Assembly: GCA_035400705.1 (NCBI GenBank)
Contig: DAOMZV010000004.1
Location: 1-38,808, forward strand
Length of the DNA: 38,808 nt
Direction of reading: 5' to 3'
DNA from: GWC2-40-17 sp035400705
GTDB taxonomy: Bacteria; Patescibacteriota; Patescibacteriia; Magasanikbacterales; UBA10003
Translations under genes and position numbers: made by a program
The notes under the pieces: generated by a model
Seen by the model: only the letters and a program-made list of their open reading frames with translations
Told to the model about the DNA's origin: nothing
Databases searched by the model: none
Part shown: positions 15,306 to 23,418 of the stretch, piece after piece
Numbering within the stretch: the stretch's first letter is position 1
Layout of the letters: each line of letters opens with the position of its first letter

Positions 15306-16511
15306 ATGTTGTTTAAAAAGAAAAAAGAAATTGTTAAAGTTGCCCCTCATTTACCTAAAGAAGTTCGCTTACGAGGCGGCGAAGCGATTGAGAGAGAAAA
15401 TTGGTTTTTAAAATTATTTTTGTTGGCGGTAATTTTTGGTTTTGTTTCGGGTTTTGTTGGGGGGATGGTAGTTAATTCCAGTTTTTTTGATAATTGGCTG
15501 TGGGGTGAAGGAGGAGCCTGGAAGTCATCGGTAACTACCAACCGCACTGAGTCTAAAATTTTAAGTCACGATAATTTAAATCGCAAAGCCCTATCAGTTG
15601 TTTTTGATATTTATCCAACTTCTGCTTTAGGCAAAGATAATTTAATTGATGTTGACGCTAAAATTGGCACAGGGTTCTTTTTAACTTCTAATGGTTATGC
15701 GGCGACTACGGCTAGTTTGTTGGAAAAATATAATAAAAAAGATTTGATAGCAATTAATAATGAAAAAAAGATTTTTTATTTTGGCAAAGTTTTTAAAGAT
15801 TCTATTTCTGACTTAGCGATTGTTAAAATGGAAGGGGATGGTGGAGGAAATTTACCGTTTGCTTATGAAGATGAAATTTATGCTGATTTAGATGTCTGGA
15901 TGCCTTTGACCAATGTGGGCAGTATTTTAGATTCTAAAGTTTTAGCTTCCGATTTTTGGTCACCCAAAACTCGATCTGATTATTACTTTAGTTCGGAAAA
16001 GGTCTATCGTTTTGGTTTGTTAAAAAATTTATTTAGCAAAGTAGAAGCTGGCTCTCCGTTAGTTAGTTTGCGGGGCGAAGTGGTGGGTATGGTTCTAAAC
16101 TCCACTGATTCCGAAAACAACTTCAGTTTATTCTTAAAATCTTCGGTTATTAACACCGCTCTTAAACAGGTTTTAGACAAGGGGTCTCTTTCTCGATCCT
16201 ACTTGGGTGTGCATTTTCAAGAGACTAACGGCCCAGCTATTTTAAAGGAAGAAAAAAAATTAAAATACGGGGTAACCTTGGTTAATAATCCGATTAACGG
16301 AGAAAATTTTGTGGATAAAAAAAGTCCTTTATTTGGTTTAGATCTAAAAGCTGGAGATGTTTTGGTTAGTCTTAATAATGAAGTTATTTCTACTCTACGT
16401 TCTGTTCCGGAGATTCTTTTAGATTATTTACCCGGAGATAAATTGAATCTTAAATATGAACGTAACGGAGAGGAAAAAAATTTAGAAATTATTTTAGGAA
16501 AAATTAATTAA
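15306..16511 (+). CDS. HtrA-like membrane protein lacking the catalytic triad, with PDZ domain
   Basis: This 401-residue protein has the plan of the protease at 5930: a membrane helix at about 35-55, a trypsin-like fold and a C-terminal PDZ domain (LFGLDLKAGDVLVSLNNEV). Aligning by eye with the active paralogue, GTGFFLTSNGYAATTASLL replaces the stretch carrying TNRHVV, so the catalytic His is Ser (about residue 136). VEAGSPLVS replaces LGNSGGPLLN, so the catalytic Ser becomes Ala (about 247). Only the Asp in SISDLAIVKME is kept (about 169). It is therefore probably an inactive pseudoprotease that may still bind peptides. The start at 15306 is chosen because it begins five bases after the preceding stop; an in-frame ATG at 15291 overlaps that gene. 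Confidence 0.8.
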   Translation: MLFKKKKEIVKVAPHLPKEVRLRGGEAIERENWFLKLFLLAVIFGFVSGFVGGMVVNSSFFDNWLWGEGGAWKSSVTTNRTESKILSHDNLNRKALSVVFDIYPTSALGKDNLIDVDAKIGTGFFLTSNGYAATTASLLEKYNKKDLIAINNEKKIFYFGKVFKDSISDLAIVKMEGDGGGNLPFAYEDEIYADLDVWMPLTNVGSILDSKVLASDFWSPKTRSDYYFSSEKVYRFGLLKNLFSKVEAGSPLVSLRGEVVGMVLNSTDSENNFSLFLKSSVINTALKQVLDKGSLSRSYLGVHFQETNGPAILKEEKKLKYGVTLVNNPINGENFVDKKSPLFGLDLKAGDVLVSLNNEVISTLRSVPEILLDYLPGDKLNLKYERNGEEKNLEIILGKIN

Positions 16512-16519
16512 TTATTTTT

Positions 16520-17122
16520 ATGTCATATTCAGCTTTGTTTCTTTTTCATCGTAAAAAAATTATTTTGGGTGCTGCTATTGGTTTAGTGGTTTTTTTAATT
16601 GGCAGTATCTTTTTTACTTGGGAATATAGCTCGACAACTCGTCTGTTGGTTATTCCATCATCTTCTTTGGGTGTTGATCCTTACACCACAATTAAATCAG
16701 CCGAAAGAATTAGCGAAAATTTAGCCCAAGTTATTCATACCTCATCTTTTTTTGATCGAGTAGCAAAAACTCAACAGCAGTTTAATTTTGATCCGTCTAA
16801 TTTTGTTAATTTATCCGAAGTTAAACGCCGCACTGCCTGGGAAAAGGCTGTAGTTACTGAAGTTGTTCCTGGGACAGGTTTTTTAGATCTTAAAGTTTAT
16901 AACAAGGATAAAGATCAAGCTGTTAATTGGGCCAATGCTATTTCTTATACCTTGTCCACTCAAGGTTTTGAATATACTTCTTCTAATGTACAAATTAAAA
17001 TTGTGGACACTCCTTTAGCCTCTCGTTTTATTACTCGCCCTAATTTTTTAATGTTAGGTTTTATCGGTTTGTTGGTAGGGGCAATAGTTAGCGCTACTTA
17101 CATTTTATTTAAATACGAATAA
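16520..17122 (+). CDS. Wzz-like polysaccharide chain-length/co-polymerase-type membrane protein
   Basis: This 200-residue protein has two membrane helices, one at about 13-34 (IILGAAIGLVVFLIGSIFF) and one at about 174-196 (FLMLGFIGLLVGAIVSATYI), with an outside domain between them. This hairpin layout, the extracytoplasmic segment ending shortly before the second helix and the phrase VDTPLASRFITRPN close to that helix match the Wzz/capsular co-polymerase pattern (xxPxxPxxP-like region). Wzz proteins set the length of O-antigen or capsule chains. It is shorter than most Wzz proteins (about 300) and has no kinase domain. The polysaccharide genes at 27482-34849 are possible partners. Family assignment is by layout rather than strong motifs. 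Confidence 0.6.
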   Translation: MSYSALFLFHRKKIILGAAIGLVVFLIGSIFFTWEYSSTTRLLVIPSSSLGVDPYTTIKSAERISENLAQVIHTSSFFDRVAKTQQQFNFDPSNFVNLSEVKRRTAWEKAVVTEVVPGTGFLDLKVYNKDKDQAVNWANAISYTLSTQGFEYTSSNVQIKIVDTPLASRFITRPNFLMLGFIGLLVGAIVSATYILFKYE

Positions 17123-17133
17123 ATATAAAAAAT

Positions 17134-17436
17134 ATGACAGATAAAGAAATTTTAGAAGCTAATTTAGTTAAATTATTGGGGATTGAATTATTACCTTTAG
17201 AAAAAAAAATTAAGATTTTACAGCGAACTTCGGAATTAGTTCAAAAACGTTTATTTGTGCGCTTGCTTCAACAGCTATCAGAAGAAGAACAGGCTAAATT
17301 TTTAGATTTGATGAATGATAAAAAATTAGAAAAAGAAAGAGAGGAATTTATAGCTGTTCATTTTCCCAAAATGTCCGAAATGATGGAAGAGGAAATTATC
17401 AAAATTAAGCAAGAATTGCAGTCGGCAATTAAATAA
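17134..17436 (+). CDS. Small helical protein, function unknown (possibly DUF5663-like)
   Basis: The product is 100 residues, very rich in Glu, Lys and Leu, and looks all-helical with no membrane segment or signal. It starts MTDKEILEANLVKLLGIELL and contains LLQQLSEEEQAKFLDLMNDK. Short proteins of this look occur in Patescibacteria under DUF5663, but I offer that only as a possibility. It lies 11 bases after the Wzz-like gene, so the two may share a transcript. A promoter for the next large gene starts 40 bases after its stop. Confidence 0.6.
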   Translation: MTDKEILEANLVKLLGIELLPLEKKIKILQRTSELVQKRLFVRLLQQLSEEEQAKFLDLMNDKKLEKEREEFIAVHFPKMSEMMEEEIIKIKQELQSAIK

Positions 17437-17475
17437 TTAAGCCTTTTTTGAATTAAAATTAAAGCGTCAGTACTC

Positions 17476-17504
17476 TTGACAAAAGTCAATTTTTGTGCTA
17501 TATT
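17476..17504 (+). promoter_or_regulatory. Promoter of the 1517-residue protein gene
   Basis: TTGACA at 17476-17481 and TATATT at 17499-17504 are 17 bases apart, with TGC directly before the -10. It has the same form as the promoters at 22198, 26336 and 27404. The ATG follows 28 bases after the -10. Confidence 0.85.
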
Positions 17505-17532
17505 TAAATGTTTAAAATAACTTTTTATATTT

Positions 17533-20500
17533 ATGGCTAAAGCTTCCCCTAAGGAGTCTCAAGGACCAAAAACTCCTCCTGAAAATAGTGAAATTGAAGC
17601 TTTAAAACAGATGTTGCGAGACACCGAGACTTTTATTCAACTTAAAAATATTTTTAATAATCTCACCACCCCCCAAGGTCGGAAAGAGCAGGGTTATTCC
17701 AGTCAGGTGGATTTTATTGAAACTTTAAAAAAAGAAACAGCTGGATGGAAAGAAAGTGACGATAAAGAAGCGGCTAAATTGTTTATTGAAGAATACGGAC
17801 CTCAGGCTAAAGAAGTTAAAAAACCAAAGCCAAAAAATAAAGTAGAAGCTGCCGTTGAAGATTTAGTTAGTAGTGGTGAGTTAGATCCTCGGGCTGAAGC
17901 GCCCACAGTTGAGGTTGTTAGTAAAGCTACAGATGACGTCATTGATCAATCTAAAGAAACCGGACAGCCAATTACCTTAGAAAAATATCGTCAGTTAATT
18001 ATGGATTGGTTTCCTCGTTTAGCTGTACGAAAGGGTTTTGAAGATAGAAATACTGGAAAACAATATAGTAATTTAGATGGTAACGCTTGTTTGTTTTTGT
18101 TTAGAGAAATTTTTGGTTTTGCCAAAGGTACTCCCGCAGAACAAAAATATGTTGGGGAAGAAGTGGAATATGTTAACCCCGGTTCTTATAAAAAGGGTGC
18201 TCTAAATTTAGACACCTCCCCTGGTTTACATGATATTCAATTTCAAGACGCGACTTTTTTTGTGGATCATCATGGTACTGAATCAGAACGACAAACCAGC
18301 GCGTTTAATATTTTGTTTGAAGAGTTTAAACGGGTGGGTTTAGATGAACAAATTTCTCCAGAAAATCGTACGGCTTTAGAACGGCTAGCTCAATTTGTAA
18401 CCTATATTGATAGTTATAGTTTACCTCAAGACAAACACTGGGATTCGGCTTGGCGTGATAGCCATCGCACTTTGTATGGTGTATCTTTAGCCTATCAAAA
18501 TAATATCTCTGTTGAAGATTTGTTTGAATTTTTTAAACATTACGATTTAGATCAGGCTTGGAGTTTAGATATTAGTCAATCCAATGAACCTTATTTACAA
18601 AAGATTAAAGAATTAGCTGCCGAATGGTGGACGGAAAAACAAAGAACCGACCAATTTGTTAAAAATATAGATTCTATTCCTAATGCTGGTTTTGCCATAG
18701 AAACAGCCAAGTTAGGTAAAATTTTAGTCCAAACTCAAAGAACTGCTCAAGAAAAGAAACGCTCGTTGCAATTTGCCGCTTTGGCTCATGGCTACGATGG
18801 TATTTTAGTTTGGGAGCCTAATTCCAAAGTCTTCTTTTTAGCTTCTGGTTCTGACAAAGAAATCACTCCAGAGATTGCTGGGGTAGTTGGTGAAGGGGTT
18901 TTAATTAGAAAAAGCATGGTAAAACATTCTGGTCCGGAAAGAAAAAATACTTTAGAATCTTTACTTATAGCTTTGGGAGCTAGTCCAGAAAGTATTCCCT
19001 CGGCTTTGCGTCAAAAAAATAATCAAGATGCTCCAACTATGGAAACAACTCCTTTTAATCCAAATACAGGTGACGAAATAAATAATCCGGAAACTTCTTC
19101 ACCGGTAAGTGGCCAAGAAACCACTCAAATAGATTCAAGAACTTGGGAGGAAATTCGCGATTCATATAATGGTTTTGATTTTGGTGATTTAGATAAAGGA
19201 TTTGAACAAATTCTTCAAGATAGTGAAAATCCAGAAGATGATTTACAATCAGAAGGTGCGGAAACATCCCTTCCTGTATTAGATGATGCAGGAAAAGATA
19301 GATTAAAACAAGATCTAGAGATAGCTAAAGAAAAATTTGAAATAAAAAAAGCCGAATGGGAAAAATATCAAGGTCTTGTGGGTATGTTTAGAGGTAGAAA
19401 ATTATCTCAAGAAGAAAGATCTAGTATTTATAATGAGTATCAAGCGGCTTTACAAGAATACGCCCAAAAAAGGGCCGAATATTTAGCAGACAAGTCAGCT
19501 GCTTATTTAGAAGACAACATTGCTTTAGCTGAGGGGTTCCAAAAAGCGATTGCTAAAAATTTGGAAAGAAAATTTGGCGGAGAAGCGCGAAAGTGGTTGG
19601 AAAAAATTTATGCCGGTTATAAAAAATTAGGTGAATGGAATTTAGCTAAGTTGTTTAAGATTGAAGAAAAAATGGCTGCTTGGCAGCCCGAGACTAAATC
19701 CGGTAAAGTGGGAAAGGTGTTAGCGAATATTGGCACACGCTATTTATCAGTTAGAACTGCTCTTTCTTTTGGTTTATTGGGCGGGGCTTTTTTTGCTGGT
19801 GGTGGTCTTGCTGCTGGCGGTTTATTGATTGGAAGAAGATTATTTAGTGGTGTCGGCGGTTTTGTTGGTACTAATGAACTTTGGAAGGGTCTTGAACAAG
19901 TTGCGACATTAAAAGAAATTTCTCAAGCTAAATTAGCTAAATTAAGCAATTACGAATTAATAAATCAAATTCACCGGATAGAAGCTTATTGTTTGTTTAA
20001 TGGTCAGAAAGAGTTTTCCGGTCCTGGTTATGAGCAATTACGAGCGGAATATCAAAGGAGAGAAGAAAGAGAAAGATCTGCTCAATCAGAAGAAAGTTTT
20101 TTAGAAGAAGGATCAGAACCAACAGAAGCTGAAAGACAAGCTGAAGATAATGCTCAAAAAATTGAAGAACGATTATCTGATTTAGCAGAATGGATTGATT
20201 CCTCTGCTACAATTAAATCTTTTCTAGACAGTCAAAAAGAAATGGAGGCCATAAGGTTAATAGGTTCTAGTATTATGGCGGGCCTTTTAGGCTCAGGTGC
20301 CTTGCAAATAGCCTTTCGTGAATTATTTGGTGGAACAAGTCCTAGTGATAGCGCTGCTACTAAAGAAGCTTTGGCTGCTGTAACTAAATTAACGGCTGAA
20401 CAACCAGTTGGTGGTTCAAATGGCGCGATGTCCGAAGCCGCTCAAGCTGATTGGCAAGCCGCTATAGCCAAAGCCGATCAAGCAATAGCTGAATCAAAAG

Positions 20501-22086
20501 CTAATGTGGCGGAAATTGAAGGTAGGATTAGTGTTTTACAGGAGCAGAATACTATAAATTCCCATCTTCAAGAATTAGCCACCTTGCATAAAGGCGAGGG
20601 TCTGATTAGAGTTTTACAGCGTCAATTAGAAGATATGCCGGAAAGATTTGGGTTCACTGGTGATACTACAGACAGCGATGCTGTTCATCAGTGGGCGCAA
20701 AAAACCGCGGCTGGGCTTAGCATTAAAGAAGGTTACTGGGATCCTAAAACCGGTGATCAAGTTTGGGTTAAATGGACTGATAAGGAACCTATTAGTTTTA
20801 AAGTAATTAATACTGATGGTAATTTGAGCATAGAAGAACAGGGAACGACTGGTAGAACGTTTGTACATCATCGGACTGATACTGAACAAATGTTATACAA
20901 TGAAAAACACGCTCAGTTAGATTGGAATGAAGGTTTGGATAGAGAATATCCTACGCGTTCGGTCGGAGTAGTTGACGAAAGAACTGGACTTAGAATAACT
21001 CCTAAGGTTGGACGGGGAATTGATGAAGACACTCTGCGTCAAGCAGCTGCCGACCGCGGTGATATACAAGGCAAAGGAGTTATGGAAAGTCGTTCAGCTA
21101 GTTCAGCTCGATTTGGCGATAGGGGTTTTATTGAACCAACCCTAGCTGAACCAGACACAACCGAGTCTATTAGAGTTCCTTCGGGTGCTGCGGAAGTTGG
21201 GGGCGCCGAGCCAGGGGCTATTGAAGAACCACAAGTACCAGAGGTGGTTTCTGGGTCTGGAGATCAATTGGTTGGCGCTGTAAGTCCAGCTGGAGCAGAA
21301 CAAGCTGCTGCGGCTGTAGAATCTTCAGTAACCGGTCCGGAGGATTTTCCCGAAGCCGTTCGCCCCTATGCCCATTATTTAGAAGTTAAATTACAAGCTG
21401 CTCAAGAATTGGTTAATAAATATGGTGATGATTCTGAAACAGGCCAAGCTGTTCGTGATGCCTTAGATAGGGTTAAAGACGAAACTTTAAAATTTGTAGA
21501 AAGTGTTGATAGGGGCAACCTAACTCAATACGAAAATTTTAATCTAAATGAGCATAGTAATATTGCTGGTGAATTACAAACAGAAATTACTGAGAAGTCT
21601 AATGTGAGGTTACCTGAAGTTGAAACGGGGGCAGATCAATTATTAAACACGAAAATAAAAGTTACCGATAGCTATAGTTTGAAATTCATTTCTCAAAATG
21701 GTAGGATAATTCCTAGAATTGAAACTCCTGACTCCGAATTCAGAAGAATTTTTGAGTCCCACAATAATATGAAAACAGATGGTTGGTTAAGAGAAGATGT
21801 TGTAGCAAGAATGAACGAGAGTGTTGGCGGCGAAAATTTTGAGGCGACTTATGAACGATATCAACAAAATTATCGACAAATAAGATTAACTCAAATAGAT
21901 TTTTTAGTTAGAGCATTAGATACATTAAGATCAAATAATCAGGGCGCAAGTGAAGCGGCTCAAAATATAAGACAAGTTATTAAGAATATGGCGGAAGGAA
22001 TATCTGAAACAGTAACTAATCAAGGCAGTCCTCTTAATACAGACAGTGTTTTTACAAGAGATTTTTTAGATAGGGTTGAAAAATAA
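17533..22086 (+). CDS. Very large membrane protein with DHH-like phosphoesterase region, function unknown
   Basis: The product has 1517 residues. Residues about 145-460 look like a DHH-family phosphoesterase: NLDGNACLFLFREIF (near 180), LHDIQFQDATFF then VDHHGTESE (DHH at about 243-246), a conserved-looking IDSYSLPQDKHWDSAWR (near 295) and a later LVWEPNSKVFFLASG. The rest is not recognisable: an acidic linker (about 500-590), charged helical stretches likely to be coiled coil (590-700), Gly/Ala-rich hydrophobic segments at about 741-775 and 905-930 that probably insert in the membrane, a long helical part, an Ala/Glu/Pro-rich linker (1210-1280) and a helical C-terminus. DHH enzymes act on cyclic dinucleotides, oligonucleotides or polyphosphate; which, if any, is not clear. 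It has its own promoter and a hairpin terminator directly after. Confidence 0.75.
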   Translation: MAKASPKESQGPKTPPENSEIEALKQMLRDTETFIQLKNIFNNLTTPQGRKEQGYSSQVDFIETLKKETAGWKESDDKEAAKLFIEEYGPQAKEVKKPKPKNKVEAAVEDLVSSGELDPRAEAPTVEVVSKATDDVIDQSKETGQPITLEKYRQLIMDWFPRLAVRKGFEDRNTGKQYSNLDGNACLFLFREIFGFAKGTPAEQKYVGEEVEYVNPGSYKKGALNLDTSPGLHDIQFQDATFFVDHHGTESERQTSAFNILFEEFKRVGLDEQISPENRTALERLAQFVTYIDSYSLPQDKHWDSAWRDSHRTLYGVSLAYQNNISVEDLFEFFKHYDLDQAWSLDISQSNEPYLQKIKELAAEWWTEKQRTDQFVKNIDSIPNAGFAIETAKLGKILVQTQRTAQEKKRSLQFAALAHGYDGILVWEPNSKVFFLASGSDKEITPEIAGVVGEGVLIRKSMVKHSGPERKNTLESLLIALGASPESIPSALRQKNNQDAPTMETTPFNPNTGDEINNPETSSPVSGQETTQIDSRTWEEIRDSYNGFDFGDLDKGFEQILQDSENPEDDLQSEGAETSLPVLDDAGKDRLKQDLEIAKEKFEIKKAEWEKYQGLVGMFRGRKLSQEERSSIYNEYQAALQEYAQKRAEYLADKSAAYLEDNIALAEGFQKAIAKNLERKFGGEARKWLEKIYAGYKKLGEWNLAKLFKIEEKMAAWQPETKSGKVGKVLANIGTRYLSVRTALSFGLLGGAFFAGGGLAAGGLLIGRRLFSGVGGFVGTNELWKGLEQVATLKEISQAKLAKLSNYELINQIHRIEAYCLFNGQKEFSGPGYEQLRAEYQRREERERSAQSEESFLEEGSEPTEAERQAEDNAQKIEERLSDLAEWIDSSATIKSFLDSQKEMEAIRLIGSSIMAGLLGSGALQIAFRELFGGTSPSDSAATKEALAAVTKLTAEQPVGGSNGAMSEAAQADWQAAIAKADQAIAESKANVAEIEGRISVLQEQNTINSHLQELATLHKGEGLIRVLQRQLEDMPERFGFTGDTTDSDAVHQWAQKTAAGLSIKEGYWDPKTGDQVWVKWTDKEPISFKVINTDGNLSIEEQGTTGRTFVHHRTDTEQMLYNEKHAQLDWNEGLDREYPTRSVGVVDERTGLRITPKVGRGIDEDTLRQAAADRGDIQGKGVMESRSASSARFGDRGFIEPTLAEPDTTESIRVPSGAAEVGGAEPGAIEEPQVPEVVSGSGDQLVGAVSPAGAEQAAAAVESSVTGPEDFPEAVRPYAHYLEVKLQAAQELVNKYGDDSETGQAVRDALDRVKDETLKFVESVDRGNLTQYENFNLNEHSNIAGELQTEITEKSNVRLPEVETGADQLLNTKIKVTDSYSLKFISQNGRIIPRIETPDSEFRRIFESHNNMKTDGWLREDVVARMNESVGGENFEATYERYQQNYRQIRLTQIDFLVRALDTLRSNNQGASEAAQNIRQVIKNMAEGISETVTNQGSPLNTDSVFTRDFLDRVEK

Positions 22087-22108
22087 TTGAAAATTGATAA
22101 AGATTAAG

Positions 22109-22140
22109 AATCTTTCGTTTTTAAGGCGGAAGATTTTTAA
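22109..22140 (+). terminator. Terminator after the 1517-residue protein gene
   Basis: AATCTTTCG at 22109-22117 pairs with CGGAAGATT at 22127-22135 (one G-U), followed by TTTAATTTT. A smaller competing hairpin AAAGATT/AATCTTT overlaps on the left. Confidence 0.7.
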
Positions 22141-22197
22141 TTTTAGCTTAAATAAGGGAAAAAAATATAAAAAAGATAATTTAGGGGTGCTAACCTC

Positions 22198-22226
22198 TTG
22201 ACAAAAAACTGGAAATGTGCTATACT
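22198..22226 (+). promoter_or_regulatory. Backbone-type promoter driving the structured leader and GC-rich cassette
   Basis: TTGACA at 22198-22203 and TATACT at 22221-22226 are 17 bases apart, with TGC before the -10 as in the other promoters of this window. RNA should start near 22233. No AT-rich gene follows; the first frame of any length is the GC-rich gene at 22647. Confidence 0.85.
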
Positions 22227-22232
22227 ATTTTG

Positions 22233-22566
22233 TTAGAGTGAAAGAGTAAAAAAACAATTTAAGCATTTTAACCTTAGTTTTGATTAGGAGGGAATCAAAG
22301 CTAAGTCTTGAGAGCCAAAGCGGTTTGATGAGATGTTCCTTTTGTCCTCCTCCTTCAACTGGACACATTTTATCAAACCACTTTGGCTTTTAAATTGAAA
22401 GCCTTGATCTTTACAAAAAACTCCGAATTTCCCAAGTGAATTTGTTTAGTGATAATTTTTAGAAGATTTACAGATTTTACTGATTGAAGTAACAACTAAT
22501 TGAACAGTAATAAAGAAATTGACGATATTATTTATAATGAGTTCACTTGGGGAGTTCGGAGTTCTA
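22233..22566 (+). ncRNA. Structured leader RNA with three helices and a possible loop-loop contact
   Basis: This stretch of about 330 bases has no convincing gene. Helix 1 is 13 base pairs, 22273-22285 with 22293-22305, loop AGGAGGG. Helix 2 is 22308-22329 with 22372-22393, about 21 of 22 paired; inside it TGTCC/GGACA (22343-22347, 22361-22365) closes a loop holding CCTCCT (22349-22354). This loop is complementary to AGGAGG of helix 1 (22286-22291), so a kissing contact is possible. Helix 3 is 22419-22446 with 22536-22563, 28 pairs, where all five non-Watson-Crick positions are G-U. It could be an independent small RNA or the 5' leader of the GC-rich genes; no terminator separates it from them. 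I do not match it to a known RNA family. Confidence 0.6.
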
Positions 22567-22646
22567 GGAGCAATTGTAGGCATCGCCTTGGATGGCGGGC
22601 CGAAACTTTTTGATGAGCCCCTGAAGAGAAGGGGCGGGAGGGTGCG

Positions 22647-23342
22647 ATGGAAGTGAAGGATGATGTGTTCGTAGTTTTCCAGTTCACGCCGGAAACGGTT
22701 GAGGAACTCCGCGCGGCCTTCAAAGCCGGCGGGGAAGTGAAGGTCCGCGAAGTGCTGACCCGGGTTCGCCCGGGGATGACGGAAGAAGAAATCGTCGCGG
22801 TGGTTCGCGGGCTTGAGGAGGAGGCCAACGCGGCTCAGGCTGCGGCGGCCCCTGCGCCGGCGACGGAAGAATCGGCGGCCGTTGGGCCACTTCAGTTCGA
22901 CCCGTTCTTCGGAGGTCCGGATCCGTTCCGGATCACACAGGAAATGGCCCCCGTGAGGGAGCCGGAACCTGCGCCGAAGCCGACCACCGAACCGACGACG
23001 GAACCGAAGCCGACGACCCCGGCCGACGACGAAGAGGAGCCGGAGGATATTCCTCCGGAAGACGTGCGGGTCGAGCCTGACCCGCCTCCGCACCCCGAGG
23101 AGGGGCGGGGAAAGAAGGTGCTCCCGCTGGTGCTGATTGTTTTGCTGGCCCTGGCGATCGTCATCGTCCTGGCCGTCCGCTTCTGCGGCGGGCAGGAAGA
23201 ACCGGCGGCAACTGCGCCGGAGGAACCGACCCCGACGGAAACCGTACTGGTCATCGACCAGGAGCAGGCCATCGCGGCCTGCGAAGCGAGGTTCCAGGGT
23301 TACCTCACGCACGATGAGTGCGTGAAGGCAGTCCAGCGGTGA
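22647..23342 (+). CDS. Pro/Thr/Glu-rich single-pass membrane protein, function unknown
   Basis: This 231-residue protein has an N-terminal folded-looking part of about 60 residues (VVFQFTPETVEELRAAF and VREVLTRVRPGMTEEEI), a long Pro/Ala/Glu/Thr-rich linker with repeated TTEPKPTTP-like units, one strong membrane helix at about 160-182 (VLPLVLIVLLALAIVIVLAV), and a short C-terminal part with three cysteines (FCGG, AACEARF, HDECVKAV). The linker and helix suggest a protein that spans the envelope. GGAGG at 22637-22641 sits five bases before the ATG, unlike the backbone genes. A long frame on the opposite strand is a by-product of GC-rich codons. It is the first gene after the structured leader. 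No family recognised. Confidence 0.7.
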   Translation: MEVKDDVFVVFQFTPETVEELRAAFKAGGEVKVREVLTRVRPGMTEEEIVAVVRGLEEEANAAQAAAAPAPATEESAAVGPLQFDPFFGGPDPFRITQEMAPVREPEPAPKPTTEPTTEPKPTTPADDEEEPEDIPPEDVRVEPDPPPHPEEGRGKKVLPLVLIVLLALAIVIVLAVRFCGGQEEPAATAPEEPTPTETVLVIDQEQAIAACEARFQGYLTHDECVKAVQR

Positions 23343-23418
23343 GGCCAAACGGTACCCAGAACTGAAAACACTCGATGTTTGATGGTGAGTTTTGATGCTC
23401 CCCGTCAAGGAGGCTGAA

